NCBI GenBank assembly: GCA_003864495.1 | Contig: ML133472.1 | Span: 62,001-126,000, forward strand | Length of the DNA stretch: 64,000 nt | Direction: 5' to 3' | From: Nemopilema nomurai | Lineage: Eukaryota > Cnidaria > Scyphozoa > Rhizostomeae > Rhizostomatidae | Notes under the pieces: generated by a model | Seen by the model: only the letters and a program-made list of their open reading frames with translations | What the model was told of the DNA's origin: nothing | Database searches by the model: none | Position numbers and translations under genes: made by a program | Shown: piece after piece, positions 51,094 through 63,800 of the stretch | How positions within the stretch are numbered: the stretch's first letter is position 1 | How the letters are laid out: the number at the start of each line of letters is the position of its first letter

Positions 51094-54000
51094 TAGCCAT
51101 TTTGAACCCAACGCTAGTAGCTTTTCAACTGGTAACGTTTTTGTTATCCATGTCTGAAATTATTCAAAAACACTGTTGACCTAGTGTGATACTTCGGCGA
51201 TATTTATAATGGGCTATAAGAAACAGTATTAAAATTGGAAGGCTAGATTACCACCTTGTCAAGCCTGGTCAGTGCATTTTGTTACCCCTTTAAACTCACC
51301 TATGTTCCATTTTCGATCATAATATTTCCCTCGCAATTCTCAAAGTTCTTCCCAAAAAATTATTTTGAATAGATTCATCGGGTTTACATATATATTCCAT
51401 TTTACTATACCTATGTACTTGAATTATAGTAATTGGTCTAAACTTGCCAAACAGCAAAATGCCCAGATGTCTTAAAGAGTGTCTAGGAAAAACATGCTCC
51501 ACTTAAGTACATCGCTCTCAATTTGGATTCCTCTCCTTTCTCGAGAGATGGTTATCACTGTAGTAACACTTCATCATCATACTCCTAATCCTTGCACCTC
51601 TATATTCCGCTCAAATTTAATTTTAACAACTGCCAGCAGTACGCAAGCGCCTAATGGGGACGGTAATTCGAGACAGCCTCCTGATATTATGGCAAAGGTT
51701 CTGTATAAACACTATGATTACTGAAGATCCCAAAGCACTCTGGTCGGCCTCCAAGCGAATTTGAGGCTTTATCCTTGTTGACGTTTCTGTTCTTCAACGC
51801 CATAATTTAATATGGCACATCTCCCATTTCTTTATTGCTTTACCGCGGGATTGCTGTTGTTGGTTTCGTTCTGAGATCTTCTCCTAATTACTCCCAGTAG
51901 AATCCATTTCTCGGCTCTCTAAAGCGTCCCAAGAGTCCTTACACCCTACTCCTTTGCTGTCAAAGGAATTGAGCTGGATGTTATCAAAGATTTCTGCGCA
52001 ATTATCTACAAAAACAATGCAAGCTAACAGTTACCACAAAGCATGCATAATCAATTTTTACATTGAAGAACAAATTAGAGAAGCGTTGGTTATCGACTTG
52101 GAACAAAGTTTCAGTCACTTCTAATACGATATCTTAACAGAAAACATTTTCCGCATTTCTAGCCATTGTTTTACAGGACCTGTGGGCTTTCTTAGCATCG
52201 CCTCAGAAGTTTGAGGTTCAGCTTTATTCTTACCAAACATCTAGTAGATGTCTTACTGTCCTACAGAAACCGATTCATTGTTTTCAGTCGGTTTTTACGT
52301 GTTTTTGCCTCGTGATTCGAATGCCCGAAGCAATGCATTCCATCACTCACTTGAAATGGGTTGGAATTTCAAGGCTGAAGCAGGCTTGGGCATGACTGTC
52401 GCTGGAATGGGTCAGAAGTCTTGTCAATAGTCTGAGCCAAAGCACACCCTTTGATTTCCTTACGTTAATATTTCCACATGCAGTTTGTTGTAAGTTATAC
52501 TCTTGCCAAAACATATTGACATTAGAAAAGAAAGCGTCTCTATGAAGTGTTTAACAAGGCAGGCGACATCCAGCTCTAATTGCAATGACCTGCACCATGG
52601 CAGCAAGAAACACACTGGGCGGCTTCTAATGCCCAGCTTTCCAAAGCATGAAAAACTATTTTCGTTTCAACGTTGAGATGGATCGCCTGCATGATGGCGT
52701 CCAACGAAGCCATGCCTTCGTTTCGTCATCTTTGCACTATTATTCGCGTATTATAATCCGTCAATTCTTCATAAACTCCTACAGGCTTTATCCTTAAAAA
52801 TTTTGAACTAGATGCACTGGCCAAGCGCCATTGAGTTTTTACTCGAATAGCGTCTTTTTAAATGAATGCTCGTTATTTATTCTTTTATAGTCCGTGAAAG
52901 TGTAACGACAGATCATCTTTTTGAAGGTATTTCGGCCTTCGGGGTGGGTTCCTTGATGTACCAAGAGAGCTTTGGCACATAGTCGGGGATCTCCCTTGTG
53001 TTCCAGCGGTGACATACAGTCTGGCAACACACCCCTCTCCCGTCTCATTGAAGCTATGTATCGTCCTGTCTTCCATGTCTCAAGGGAGCTCTATTGTGAA
53101 TTAACGGGAAGCTACTCAACAACAAGTTAGATTCCCTTGTGCACTAAAATTGTTTTCGTAGATCTGCGAGCATCCTCGTGTGTACCAGCGGACGTCCCTT
53201 GTGTATTGGCGGGACTTTCAACAAATTAAGTCGGCCCTTAGTCATGTAGCTGTGGAGCACATTACAGGATTTTCCGAGATCTGACAATATTAAGTCGGTT
53301 TTTCGACAGATTTGGGGATGTAGACTCAATGATTCGAAAGGGTGCGATCGGTTAATTTAAACAATTTTGATAGCTTATTTAATTCGTCCTACTTGTAAAT
53401 ATGCTAGAGATCTATTGTAAATATTTCGAGAAGATTTATCATATTTTCAATGACAACACGATGCTCTTGATTAAAGCTGAGAAATAAAACTGTATATTTG
53501 AGGCATTTATACATAGTCTAGATCGAAAAAGAATATTCACTGTCATATAATAAGTTTTTTCTATGTCTTGTGTTTACAGATCTTCTGTACTTGAATCTAA
53601 CGTTTTGTGAGCTTCTAAAGCTAAACAATTTAAGTAAAACAGGTGACATGATGTAACTTAAGGCAGCATTTTAAGCAAACAGATTGCAAAATGCTTAGAT
53701 GCATCGTTATTCCCAGTGGTAGCTTTCAAAGCATCAAGAGAACAAGATGTTGTACAATTGATTGGACTGCACAATACATAAAACTGGTTCGATTTACCCA
53801 TCTCCGTAGATCACCAAACATTTTCGATTGCACTCAAATATGCAGCTGTTTCTATTCAATATTTGATTCTAAATCCCTTTGTCCAGCTGCCATTTTGTGT
53901 AACAGTCTTTGCAGTTGAGTTAATTCCATAATTTTGCTTGAATTGCATAACAAACAAGCCTATAAAGAAACCGCCGATTGGGACAAACAGTTACTACTGA

Positions 54001-55673
54001 TGGTCGAAATTCTCCTCGCAAGCTTAGAAGAACTGCGTGAATGAGTTAGGGTAGCGTGAAGTTTTGACCTTTTAAAGTCAATTTTATTAAGCAAGAATCC
54101 ATTTGATCGATTTATCTTCAATAAGAGTTTGCAATGTAGAAACCATAAGCTCTCTATGGAAAGAAGATATCAACAACATGGCCCCTCTTCAACTATTACC
54201 AGTCGAGATCCGGTGCAATATTCTTAAACAATTTATGCTCAACTTTACCTTAAAAACATGAAGCATCGTGCATCTAATGTCCAACATCATGTATTTTTGC
54301 ATTTTTGGACAGAAAATTGGGAATTAAGCCATAAGACAATGGGTATGCATGACTCTCAAATAGACACATACCTTTATTATGTAGATTCAAAGTAAAAAGG
54401 ACAACAATGTTTTGTATTGTGTTTCCCCACCGCTCCCTTTGCTCTCGATTTGGCCAACTTGCTCCAGGTTGCAAGCTTCGATTTTCGTTACTTTGGATAC
54501 ATAGCTAAACTATAGCACAATTTTGTTGTTCGAAAGAACATTCTTGAAAATTTACAGTTGTGCAATGTGAAATTAACTAATTTACAGAAAAAAAATTAAC
54601 TGTCGGCTGACAAGCATTAGTTCCCCCTATTAAGATGCAAGGAACATAATTCTTCGCATAGTGCGTTCAAAAAGGCACATAATTCTTCGCTTACATTTTG
54701 CATTCAGAGCAATAGGCTATTCTTTGCCCTACACCATTGAATTAGAATCTTATTGTTGCGGAACAGTGAACTTTGTGAACTAGACAGAGGCAAACATCGG
54801 AACATTTTATTTTGCGCTCTGCAACATTGGCATCCATAGTCAAGTTGCTCTATTAGCGACTTTAGTTTCAAACTTTAGTTATTTGATACAATTCGCATAC
54901 ATGCATTGTCTTTGCTAAGCTGATTCTATGGGATCCATCCTGGAAGGACCCCAGCATAGTCATATGGCGAGGTGTGGTTAGAAAGACATGAACACAGGAT
55001 TACATGCAGGCAAGCTTTTCTAGTAGCTAGGGAATTGATCTTATCAACATAAACAATGGTATGAAGAAACTGGTCTCAAGGGAGTAGCAAAAGAGAGACC
55101 AACGGAAGTACCGTGTCGTAGAGCAGTGATGTACAAAATAAGGGTCGGGTACAAAATCATGTATTCATTTCGCGCATTCTCTACTTTATCTTCTTCAAAA
55201 ATCCTGTTGCTTATGACACAACGGACAACTTGCTTTTTAAGGTGAATCTTGTTCGTCATCTTAGTCCAATTTGAATGACAGATGATTGTCAATTCCCGAT
55301 GCACATAGATAACGGTGTATAAGTTGAGCTTCGACAAGGTAGCCAGGATGCCAGGTTGCAATCGAGGGATAAAGCATTGATCAAATCAACGCTGAAAATA
55401 TTGAAATTAAGGAAGGAAACTACCAAATTATATTGAAATAGAGCAGAACAGAGCCAACTGAAAATAGATATTCCTATGATATAAACAATAATGTATCTGC
55501 TTTATCATCCCTGCCTTTGAAAGATATGCAGTTGATGAAATTAATTACATGGCCTCTTGTCCTGAAAGTAAAGAACAGAAAAAATGTTTTCTTCTTGCTG
55601 CCCTGGGTTGAAGCCTTTATTGAAGAATGGAGCGCAGATGTGCAATATTGCATTATATCAGAAGAACAAGGTC
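51094..55673. other. DCLK 3' flank and intergenic sequence
   Basis: No canonical AATAAA is obvious close to the DCLK stop. ATTAAA near 51227 and AATAAA at 53483-53488 are candidates; the second would imply a 2.4-kb 3' UTR. The rest holds only short frames without family resemblance. Confidence 0.45.
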
Positions 55674-56160
55674 AGCTGAAGAGAAAAAGGAAAAGAGAAC
55701 AAAAAAACGCCAAATAAAGGAAAAGGCTGAATTAAACATAATGCTAGGACAAGTAAGAGACCAACAGAAAAACACATAAGGGGAAAGACACAACAACAAG
55801 AAAAAGCCCAAAAGAGGTAAGAGACTAGAAGAAGATAGACATCAGAAGAAGAAAGAGGCTAACCAAAGAGTAAAGAAAAAGAGGCTAGAAGAAGAAAGAC
55901 CCCATAGGCAAAAGGAGACCAGGAAAAGATGACGGGAAGAAAGAAGATACCAGAAGGACCGGAAGAAACCGGAAGAAAAAGATACCAGAAAGAGACCAAT
56001 TGGAGAAGATGATGACAGAGACAAAGAAGGGACAATTAAATGAGAGAGAGACCAGAAGAAGTAAGAGACCAGCTAAAGAAGAGAAATAGACACCTAAAGA
56101 AGACGATGGCCAGCTGAAAATGGGGAAGATAGGGAGACCAGCTGAAGAAAGAGCCAGTTA
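55674..56160. repeat. Purine-rich degenerate repeat tract, ~490 bp
   Basis: The plus strand is overwhelmingly A and G, with loosely repeated words such as AGAAGAAG, AGAGACCAG and GACCAGCTGAAGAA. Sparse C and T interruptions make it a decayed microsatellite or minisatellite rather than a clean one. It forms the Lys/Arg/Glu-rich end of a 66-codon frame starting at 55517, which is not convincing as a gene. Confidence 0.75.
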
Positions 56161-56399
56161 AATTCAAATCTTTGGACACTGAGAATCTCCGAACACGTTT
56201 TTATAACAATGCACCAAGAAAATTGGATGGGTACTGGCGTAATTGCTCGATATAACACTGCCAAGGTAAATGCTTTATCTTGATTTAGACACGTCACCTG
56301 TACTGAGTTAAAAATCGAAGTCAGTTGCCAAGTTCTTCAGAACTTAGTAAACAAATATGTGTTCAGCAGCAGATAGTACAAAAGAAAACAATGAATCTA

Positions 56400-57530
56400 C
56401 ACAAACCAGGAGCTGAATAGGCCCTTGTTCTACGCTCTGATTAAAGCTCGATTAAATGATGATCCTTCAAATGATACAAGAAGCTTTATAAAGAAAGCGC
56501 CAAAGAAAGGCTGATTTTGGCAGAGAAGCTTTTAAGGACGATTTTGATAAGACTGCCTTACCAAACCTGTTTACTGGAAGCGGGTAATCAGGAAAGGACA
56601 GTTCGACATTTCTTTTGTGGGCTTCATGGAGACTTCAGTGGCCTCTATTTGAAGCCATACATAGAGCACATACTGGAAGATAGCCATTTTAAGTCATTTG
56701 AGGACAAATAATAAAAACTGTAATATTTCAGTGGAATGCGGCTCCTACCACGGGCGGCACCTGGTATTTCTTGCATCAAAGCTTTTGATCTGGGTATTTG
56801 TCAAGTCAGCAAAGCGTAAAATTTTAGGACCAAAGATCGCATGGGATTATGCTGTCAGGGGATGGATTCATAATCAGTAGACCATTCCTATGGGAAAATT
56901 GTTTGCATTAAGAAAATGGAAAATTTAAGCGGGGAAGAAATTGAAGAAACAACTGTGGGGGAGGAAACTCTGTGCTACAAACATTTAAGTGCTGGTGATT
57001 CATGCACGATGGAGAACATGTAGAGAAGAAAGAAGGTAAAATGAGGTATTGAACGAGGTATTGAATCACCAAGGCATTAAAACCTCTCCACTGTTTGCTT
57101 TCTGAAAAGCAAGAAGAAACAGTCGGATCTGGTTGCACAAAGCAGATGACGGAGTAATGCTTTCGTAGGCTGTCCAGGCAGGCTTCTTACCAGGCAGGCT
57201 TCTTACCAGGCAGGCTTCTTACCAGGCAGGCTTCTTATATATTGTTGGATGATTTTGGGTTTTGAGATCAGCTGGCAGCCATCTATGCTTTTCAGTACCT
57301 ACGGAAAATCTTCTGGTGAAAAAGGATTAGAGTTGTTGAGAGATATTGAAATATCTGTTTTAAAAGTGGCGGAAAAGTGGCCAAGGAGATTTCCAAAGAC
57401 GTTATTTAAGAAAATGCTATGTATGATAAGCTTGTCTGCAAAACTGGACTTAAAAAGATTGACCAAGCTAAAAGATCCTTTCCATTTCAAAAGACTACTG
57501 TTTGTGTTTCGCAGTTTTCTATAAACTCTA
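56400..57530 (+). pseudogene. Cluster of open fragments, possible decayed coding sequence
   Basis: Plus-strand fragments with ordinary protein-like composition follow one another: about 56410-56516 (ELNRPLFYALIKARLNDDPS), 56517-56711 (starting MAEKLLRTILIRLPYQTCLL), 56698-56880 and 57249-57524 (YGKSSGEKGLELLRDIEIS, KWPRRFPKTLFKKM). They are separated by stops and frame changes, with no good splice sites between them. I do not recognise the family; a decayed transposon or retrocopy is possible, and so is chance. Confidence 0.2.
57175..57238. repeat. 16-bp minisatellite, 4 copies
   Basis: Four tandem copies of CAGGCAGGCTTCTTAC, nearly perfect. It sits inside the cluster of open fragments and does not encode anything recognisable. 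Confidence 0.9.
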
Positions 57531-57599
57531 CTTTGGACGGCTCTTCTTAATGATTATTGAGCGACAAAGGGCACAGAGAAGTTAAATCCTCAAAACAAC

Positions 57600-60045
57600 C
57601 TTCTTTATTTCATCTAACTCGCAGGTTTCATAAAAAACTATAAAGGAACAAGAAAACCACGCATCGATTTTCTTCAACTGTTCAGTCTATGGGGAACTCA
57701 AAATGACAGAATCGCTGACACGGCCTAGAAACTACAAAGTTTACAGTTTCCATGCTCTCTAAGCAAGATGAATTTTCAATTCGAAGGCTTAGATTATACG
57801 TTAAGGTTTTAACTGGTTGTGAAAAACTCATTCCTGACATCAATATGGAATATATTGGTCTACTTACTTTCTCCTTTTATGAACACGTATGGAGGATAAC
57901 CTTGCCTAATTATTGTGAAATATTGCTCGTTCAGTTTCAGATGCAGCACATTTGTCCCTTTCCACGATTTTCAAATTGCCCAACTCACCCTGCTATTACT
58001 GATGCTTCTGTTGCTATTCATAACATATTTTAAGTCAATGGTGAATCATGAACATATTTTTGCTCAAAACTGGTTACTTTAACTTTACTATGTTGCATTC
58101 CAATTTGCGACACTTTTTGCCTAATCATACCCTTGTTAATTTTCAAATTTGACAATCATTACCCTAACTATAAAGCATAATTTTAACTATAAAGCATAGT
58201 TTCTCGCAAAGCACTGATGATCAAAATTGCAGGAGAAGGAAGACGTAAACAGCAAGAATGCATGCTGGGAACTGGCATTGGAAAACAAAGACAAGGTAGA
58301 AAAGAAACAGCAGTTGAAATACAGCATGCATGTAAACTCTATTCCAGTTTCTATGACAGAAAGGAAAATATGATTTCAAGAAGCAAAACCTAGGCCACTG
58401 GTCAACTTGTGAAATGTATAGGAAATAAAAGATTACTGTAATTCAAATGTTGCAACATCTTATTAGAAAGAATCATCAGGAGATCCTTTAAGCCCGGTTT
58501 AATCACACATTCTCAGGGAGAAATTTCAGGGGGCATATACACTTGTGTCACTTGTCATGATGAAATTTTTCTTAGTTCTCCATTTTAAGCACGTTTTCTC
58601 CTCAAAAGTGAGGGTTGGAATTAAGGCTTGCAAATAAATAATACCATTGCAAGATACAACTTAAAATACATGATATTGTTTGAATAATTTCAGGTCTTTC
58701 TATGACATTTTGAAGATTACAAATTTGATTTGTATTTCCATTTTTAGTGCAACATTTGATTGTACAAATTCTGTGATATAATAAAATTTAATTGAATATA
58801 AACAGTAGAGGAAATTATTCATAGGTGGTTGTTCTAGGCCAATGCCTCTACTCAACTGGACTTTGCACCAACCGGTAGAAAAGTTTTAGAACAAATTTTA
58901 AGGAACTACATTATTAATGCGAAATAATAGCAAGATTATGATATTATTTCAAAAACCCACAGAGATTTGCTGTAGTAGAAAGACAGTCCCCTAGAATTGG
59001 CCATATAATGTTAGGAATACATTGTGTCCATATTAAAAAGGCACAAATATAATTGTGTGGATTAAAAATCACAAGAATATACCCTTTAATACAGACTTTT
59101 GCACATCAAATCATGTCAAAACTACTAGATAATTCTGCCTATGTATTGATGATTAACAATTTAAAATGTGTTTTTAATAATATTAGGAAAAAATCAATGA
59201 GATAGTACACACGATAAAATGGAAGCCGGGAAAATTTTAAATTAGAGGGCAGGAACAAGTTCTAAAGAAAGAATTTAATCTCTTTTTACACATAAATCTT
59301 CCTTGTTCAAAATATTTTTCCTTTATATTAAACAAAGTTTAATGTCAATTATTCAAGGCTCTGAAAAGGAATTTGATGTATATACTTTGTGAAAATTTTC
59401 AAAACAGTGACCAAAATATTCCAAATGCAGTGATAATTCAAATTGTCTATAAAACAGGATCTTTCCTCATTTTTAGTTAAATGGCTTCATTTACAGCATG
59501 AGTAATAATTGTTTACAGGCACTTTACTCCCATTTTCCTGGAATGTGTCTTGGGAAAGGAAACTAAGATTATGACTTATGGAAGCATGTTTCAAAATATG
59601 CTCCTTATGATGGAGACATTCAATAGAAAGATTGGAAAAAATATATAAACAGTTACAAAGTCACAAATGTTTTTCAAAAAGAAGCCAAGTTCTTATGTCT
59701 TTGCTGCAAGTAGTTTTTGATCACAGAAAACAGGTTAAGTACTAACAAATGACTGTTTGTTGAAGACGATCTTTGCAAATCAAGTAAACAATCACCTAAT
59801 TGTTTACAAATTCAATTTAATTGGAAAACATTATAAAATTGAAATCAAAGACCTTGCAGTTACATAGCCATTCAGCATGATAGAAAGAGTATTTGTTATG
59901 ACTGGCTTTGCTGTTCAGCTCTATCACAAAATTCCTCCAGCTGTCTGTGCAGACATCAAGAAACCAACAACCCATATAAATCCCAGATATATATTTCAAA
60001 AAGTCCCAGTCAAACAGTGCATCCATTCTTTGTTAATGAGGCATA
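57600..60045. other. Intergenic, AT-rich, nothing recognised
   Basis: This includes a 93-codon plus-strand frame at 57752-58033 without family resemblance. The rest is AT-rich sequence downstream of the Rab gene. Confidence 0.5.
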
Positions 60046-60051
60046 TTTATT
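60046..60051 (-). terminator. Poly(A) signal of the Rab gene
   Basis: AATAAA on the minus strand lies 137 bp beyond the stop codon of the Rab gene. Confidence 0.5.
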
Positions 60052-60187
60052 GCAAATTTGTGTATATTCCATTCACTGTTTGATGAAGTTATTTGCAATC
60101 AGAATATTTTAAATTATTATTTGACAATTCATTGTGCACTTATTTAGCTCTAAATGGCACAAGCTTTGGCACTAACTTTGGCACAAA

Positions 60188-60814
60188 TCAGCAGCATTTC
60201 TTTTTCCTTCGCTGATCCCCTTCTTTCGATCCCCTTATATTTGTAGCACCACCTAATTTTATTGTATTTTGTTCACTCGCTGCAATGTCATCCGGATTCA
60301 GGTCATCCAGTAACAAGGTGGTCATTTGCGTAAACGCCTGCTCAACATTATGTCCTGTTTTAGAGCTCGTCTCAACAAAAGGAACATTAATGGATGCTGC
60401 ATAGCTTGCAACCAATTCCTTTGCCACTTGCCGTTCGACGGCATCGATATCTATCTTCGTACCAACAAGCATTTTTTTCGAGTTAGGCTCTGCCAGCTCA
60501 GACACGTCATTTAGCCAAGTTTCAAGATGTTCAAATGAATCTCGGTCGGTTGTGTCGTAAACAACAATAATCCCGTGAGCACCTCTGTAATAGGTATTTA
60601 CAATTGTCCTGAAACGTTCCTGTCCTGCACTGTCCCAGATGTTCAGCTTGACAGTTTTCCCATACAGTTCTAAAGTCCGCACTTTAAAATCGACCCCAAT
60701 CGTGTTGATGTAATTGTCAGTAAATGACTGGTCAGCAAACCTACGAAGCAAACAGGACTTTCCCACGCCTGCATCTCCAACAATGATTATTTTGAAAACA
60801 TAATCACAAGCCAT
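60188..60814 (-). CDS. Rab-family small GTPase, intronless
   Basis: Rab GTPases switch between GTP and GDP forms to direct vesicle budding, transport and docking. One uninterrupted frame gives 208 residues, the usual Rab length. Visible: P-loop GDAGVGKS (13-20), switch I with Thr38 and the Rab motif IGVDF (39-43), WDSAGQE (60-66) with the catalytic Gln65, YYRGAHGIIVVYD (75-87), G4 motif TKID (119-122), G5 motif ETSSK (148-152), and a C-terminal KKKCC that would carry two geranylgeranyl groups. It is nearest the Rab1/8/10/35 group but divergent: the usual NKxD is TKID, WDTAGQE is WDSAGQE and ETSAK is ETSSK. Lack of introns suggests a retrocopy that stayed open. Subfamily is not assigned. Confidence 0.95.
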   Translation of the reverse strand: MACDYVFKIIIVGDAGVGKSCLLRRFADQSFTDNYINTIGVDFKVRTLELYGKTVKLNIWDSAGQERFRTIVNTYYRGAHGIIVVYDTTDRDSFEHLETWLNDVSELAEPNSKKMLVGTKIDIDAVERQVAKELVASYAASINVPFVETSSKTGHNVEQAFTQMTTLLLDDLNPDDIAASEQNTIKLGGATNIRGSKEGDQRRKKKCC

Positions 60815-63800
60815 CCTTTCATAACAATTCCCAAATCCAACTTTTAATTTCTGTTACTTATTTTACACATCGTCCATTCTCTTGTCGAGGACCTGCCTTT
60901 CCCTAAAATCCTTGTCTCGTATTGACCTAGAGCCTCTTTTTCGTGCTTAGGAGAATTACAAAGAGGCTTAGTAAATGGGTGTGATTGCTTCGACAGAGCT
61001 CCAGAGAAATGTTTGATTGTCTATGAGATAGTGGTTGACTGTTTGAAAGTGGTATCAACAATTTTTGGCGACTGCCATTCTTAAGATAAACAAATAGGAG
61101 AAAGTATAAAAACTATGCAGTTTATGAAGAAATGTCAAATTAGCACACTGTTCAAATTGGTAAATCTAAACTTAAATTCAAACTTCGGTAAATGAAGTCT
61201 TAAAATCTGCTGAGTCCGGTTCATTCCAGTCAGGTAATTATCCTGAAAAGCTGATAATTAGGATGCTTGCGAAAGATCATACTAAAGTATAAAAATAATA
61301 GAAAATATTATAAATGATATGCGTCAAGGCAGGCTGTGGCATTTCGCAAAAGCAACAGCACATATGTACTTTCAGGAGGACGCAATGAAGACAGCCAGTT
61401 TACTCCAGCTGAGTCTAACCTTATCCATGATAGATATCGTAACATTCTGTTTACATGCCATATTCGATAAGCTTTTCGGGGGCATGGTAAGCAGTCTCTT
61501 GATATAACATCATTCAAGCCAAACATGACGTCAACTTGGCAGCTTTGTAACGAGCACATTGCTTGTGATACAGAGCCGGGACAGAGCATAGCATAAACAC
61601 ATGGCATAAGGTAAACAATGGGGGGTTAGCCTGGGGTCTTAAACTAGGCGGGGGGTGCTGAAAGCATCAGTAAATTCAAAGCTTATGAGGTTTTGTTGAT
61701 AATTTAAGTTGGTACCATATTTTCCCTATATCAACGATAGAACTGCTGGTATGGGCATAACCACCACAAAGAGGCTGCCTCAGCCTAACCAATATCTATA
61801 AATCATCATATATCTAGAAAGTTTGGCCTTCAAGGTGATTTTGCCTAAAGTGCTTATTTATTGACATAAAGAGACTGCCAATTTTGAAGACATTTTCCAT
61901 TATTTTTATCAGATACCAATTACTCTGAAGCTATTAGTCTTGTGGAGGTGGTCAAAGGGGTAAGTACCCCCACCCAGGATTTTTGCAGATGCAAATTAAT
62001 TCTATTATATATCGATACGGCTTTCAAATGGAATAATTACTTCTAAATGCATAAATGGTTTATTCAATTCTCGGTTTATTCAGGGTACGCCAGAAATTAG
62101 TGCTGGAGCCATCTTTCAACGCCAAAGTTTGTTAGTGATCTACTTCACTTTGGGATAAGAAGCGTATTAATATGACTATACCTAAACATATTTTTTCAAT
62201 TCTATTTCTTAGAAGTAGAAACTGTTGGCCACACAAAACGTAGCTAAAATGCAATGGCCTATGATGAAAAGGTCGCACGAAACCTTGAACACAAGAAGGA
62301 GAGACAAATATCATTCAAAATAACCACTATTCCAAATTGTTTATCTAGGTCCCTCAAAATATCTTACAATAATTTTATTACAAACACATAAAAACAGTGA
62401 TATTTTCATCTGCTTTCGGAAACGTGGAAACCAGTTGAATGAAAGTTCTTCAAATTGCAGAGTTTTCGTCCTACATGCCTACAAAAACGTAAAAATGAAG
62501 AAAGAAGAAGAAGGAAAGAATTATATACACGATGTACACCCATGACAATACAGGGGCTTTTAGCTGATTTTAGCTTCTTAAAAATAAAAATTCAACGCTA
62601 AAGCGTTAGATCGAAATAGCGATTATTTTTCTGTAATGATCGAGCGCTCCAAATAGAGTGCAAAAGCTATCTACAGATAGTATCTTTGTTACATTACATC
62701 ATTGCTTGACGTCAAACCAAATGAGGCAAAAAGTACCATCTTTAGAAAAAGGCTATTCCTGTTGTTTCGTTCGTTGTAACTTCGGTCAAAATCATAACTA
62801 ACCTAGAATTATTGCTTGCCAAAAGCTCCATACATATCTTTTGGGCTTCTTTTCTTCAAAGGAAACATTGAATTTTTCGAGTTCACAAACAATAGGACGC
62901 CTGAGAAAACTCTGCTTCGTCACATAATCACATTAAAAACAACACCATTGACCAATTTTCTCACCACAGTCACGGAGCCAACAGCATTTTCTGTTTTCTT
63001 AACCAATCTGGTTTGTTTTTCTTAGGTAAACTCCCTAAAATTGGCGAAACAAACAAATCAGGATGTTCATATCAGGCCGCTTGTTGAAACAACATGCTTC
63101 CCTTCGATCACTTCAATTGAAGCCATTTTGTTATGCATGATAATTTAAACTCACGTCCCTTCATAACTTCATAAAGATTCAATTGATGTTATTGGGATAA
63201 TGCTTTTTCAATTGGCTTCATGTTCATAAGACATTCATCATAAGTTCGTGAAAAGAATGTTTATCATTCCAAGCTTTAACACCTAATTTGAACCTAATCT
63301 GATTTGTTACGTTGTAAATTAAAATTTTGCAACAGATGCAGAATCCTGTCCGTGTTGTTTATGCAAGTATTCGAAAAATCTTTAGCACTCTTTGAAATGA
63401 AAAAGGGATTAGTGTTTAGTGAAAACCTGAAAGACCTAATGATATTCCACTAACTATATCTTAGCTACATTTAAGTCTTATGGTCTCATTTAATGGCAAA
63501 TAGGATTTTTATCTATAGTAAAAGAGCAGTTCTGCTAATCTGCAAAGGTTGGTCTCAGCCGAGCTAGTCCACAGTAGTCTCTTATTGATGTCTTTCCGCT
63601 GTGAATGAAAGGGAGGTAGTGATCTTTGTTCAAGTCTGAGGAGACCGCAGTTAATGGTGACAAAGAGTTGAAATGGTTGCGTAAAGGCACATGGATTTAA
63701 GAATATCTTTCCATACTTCAGTGGACAAAAAAGTACATATGAGAAAGTTTAATTTCGTCTTAGCAAGCGAAAATAAGGAAACAATAATAGGTCTCCATAT

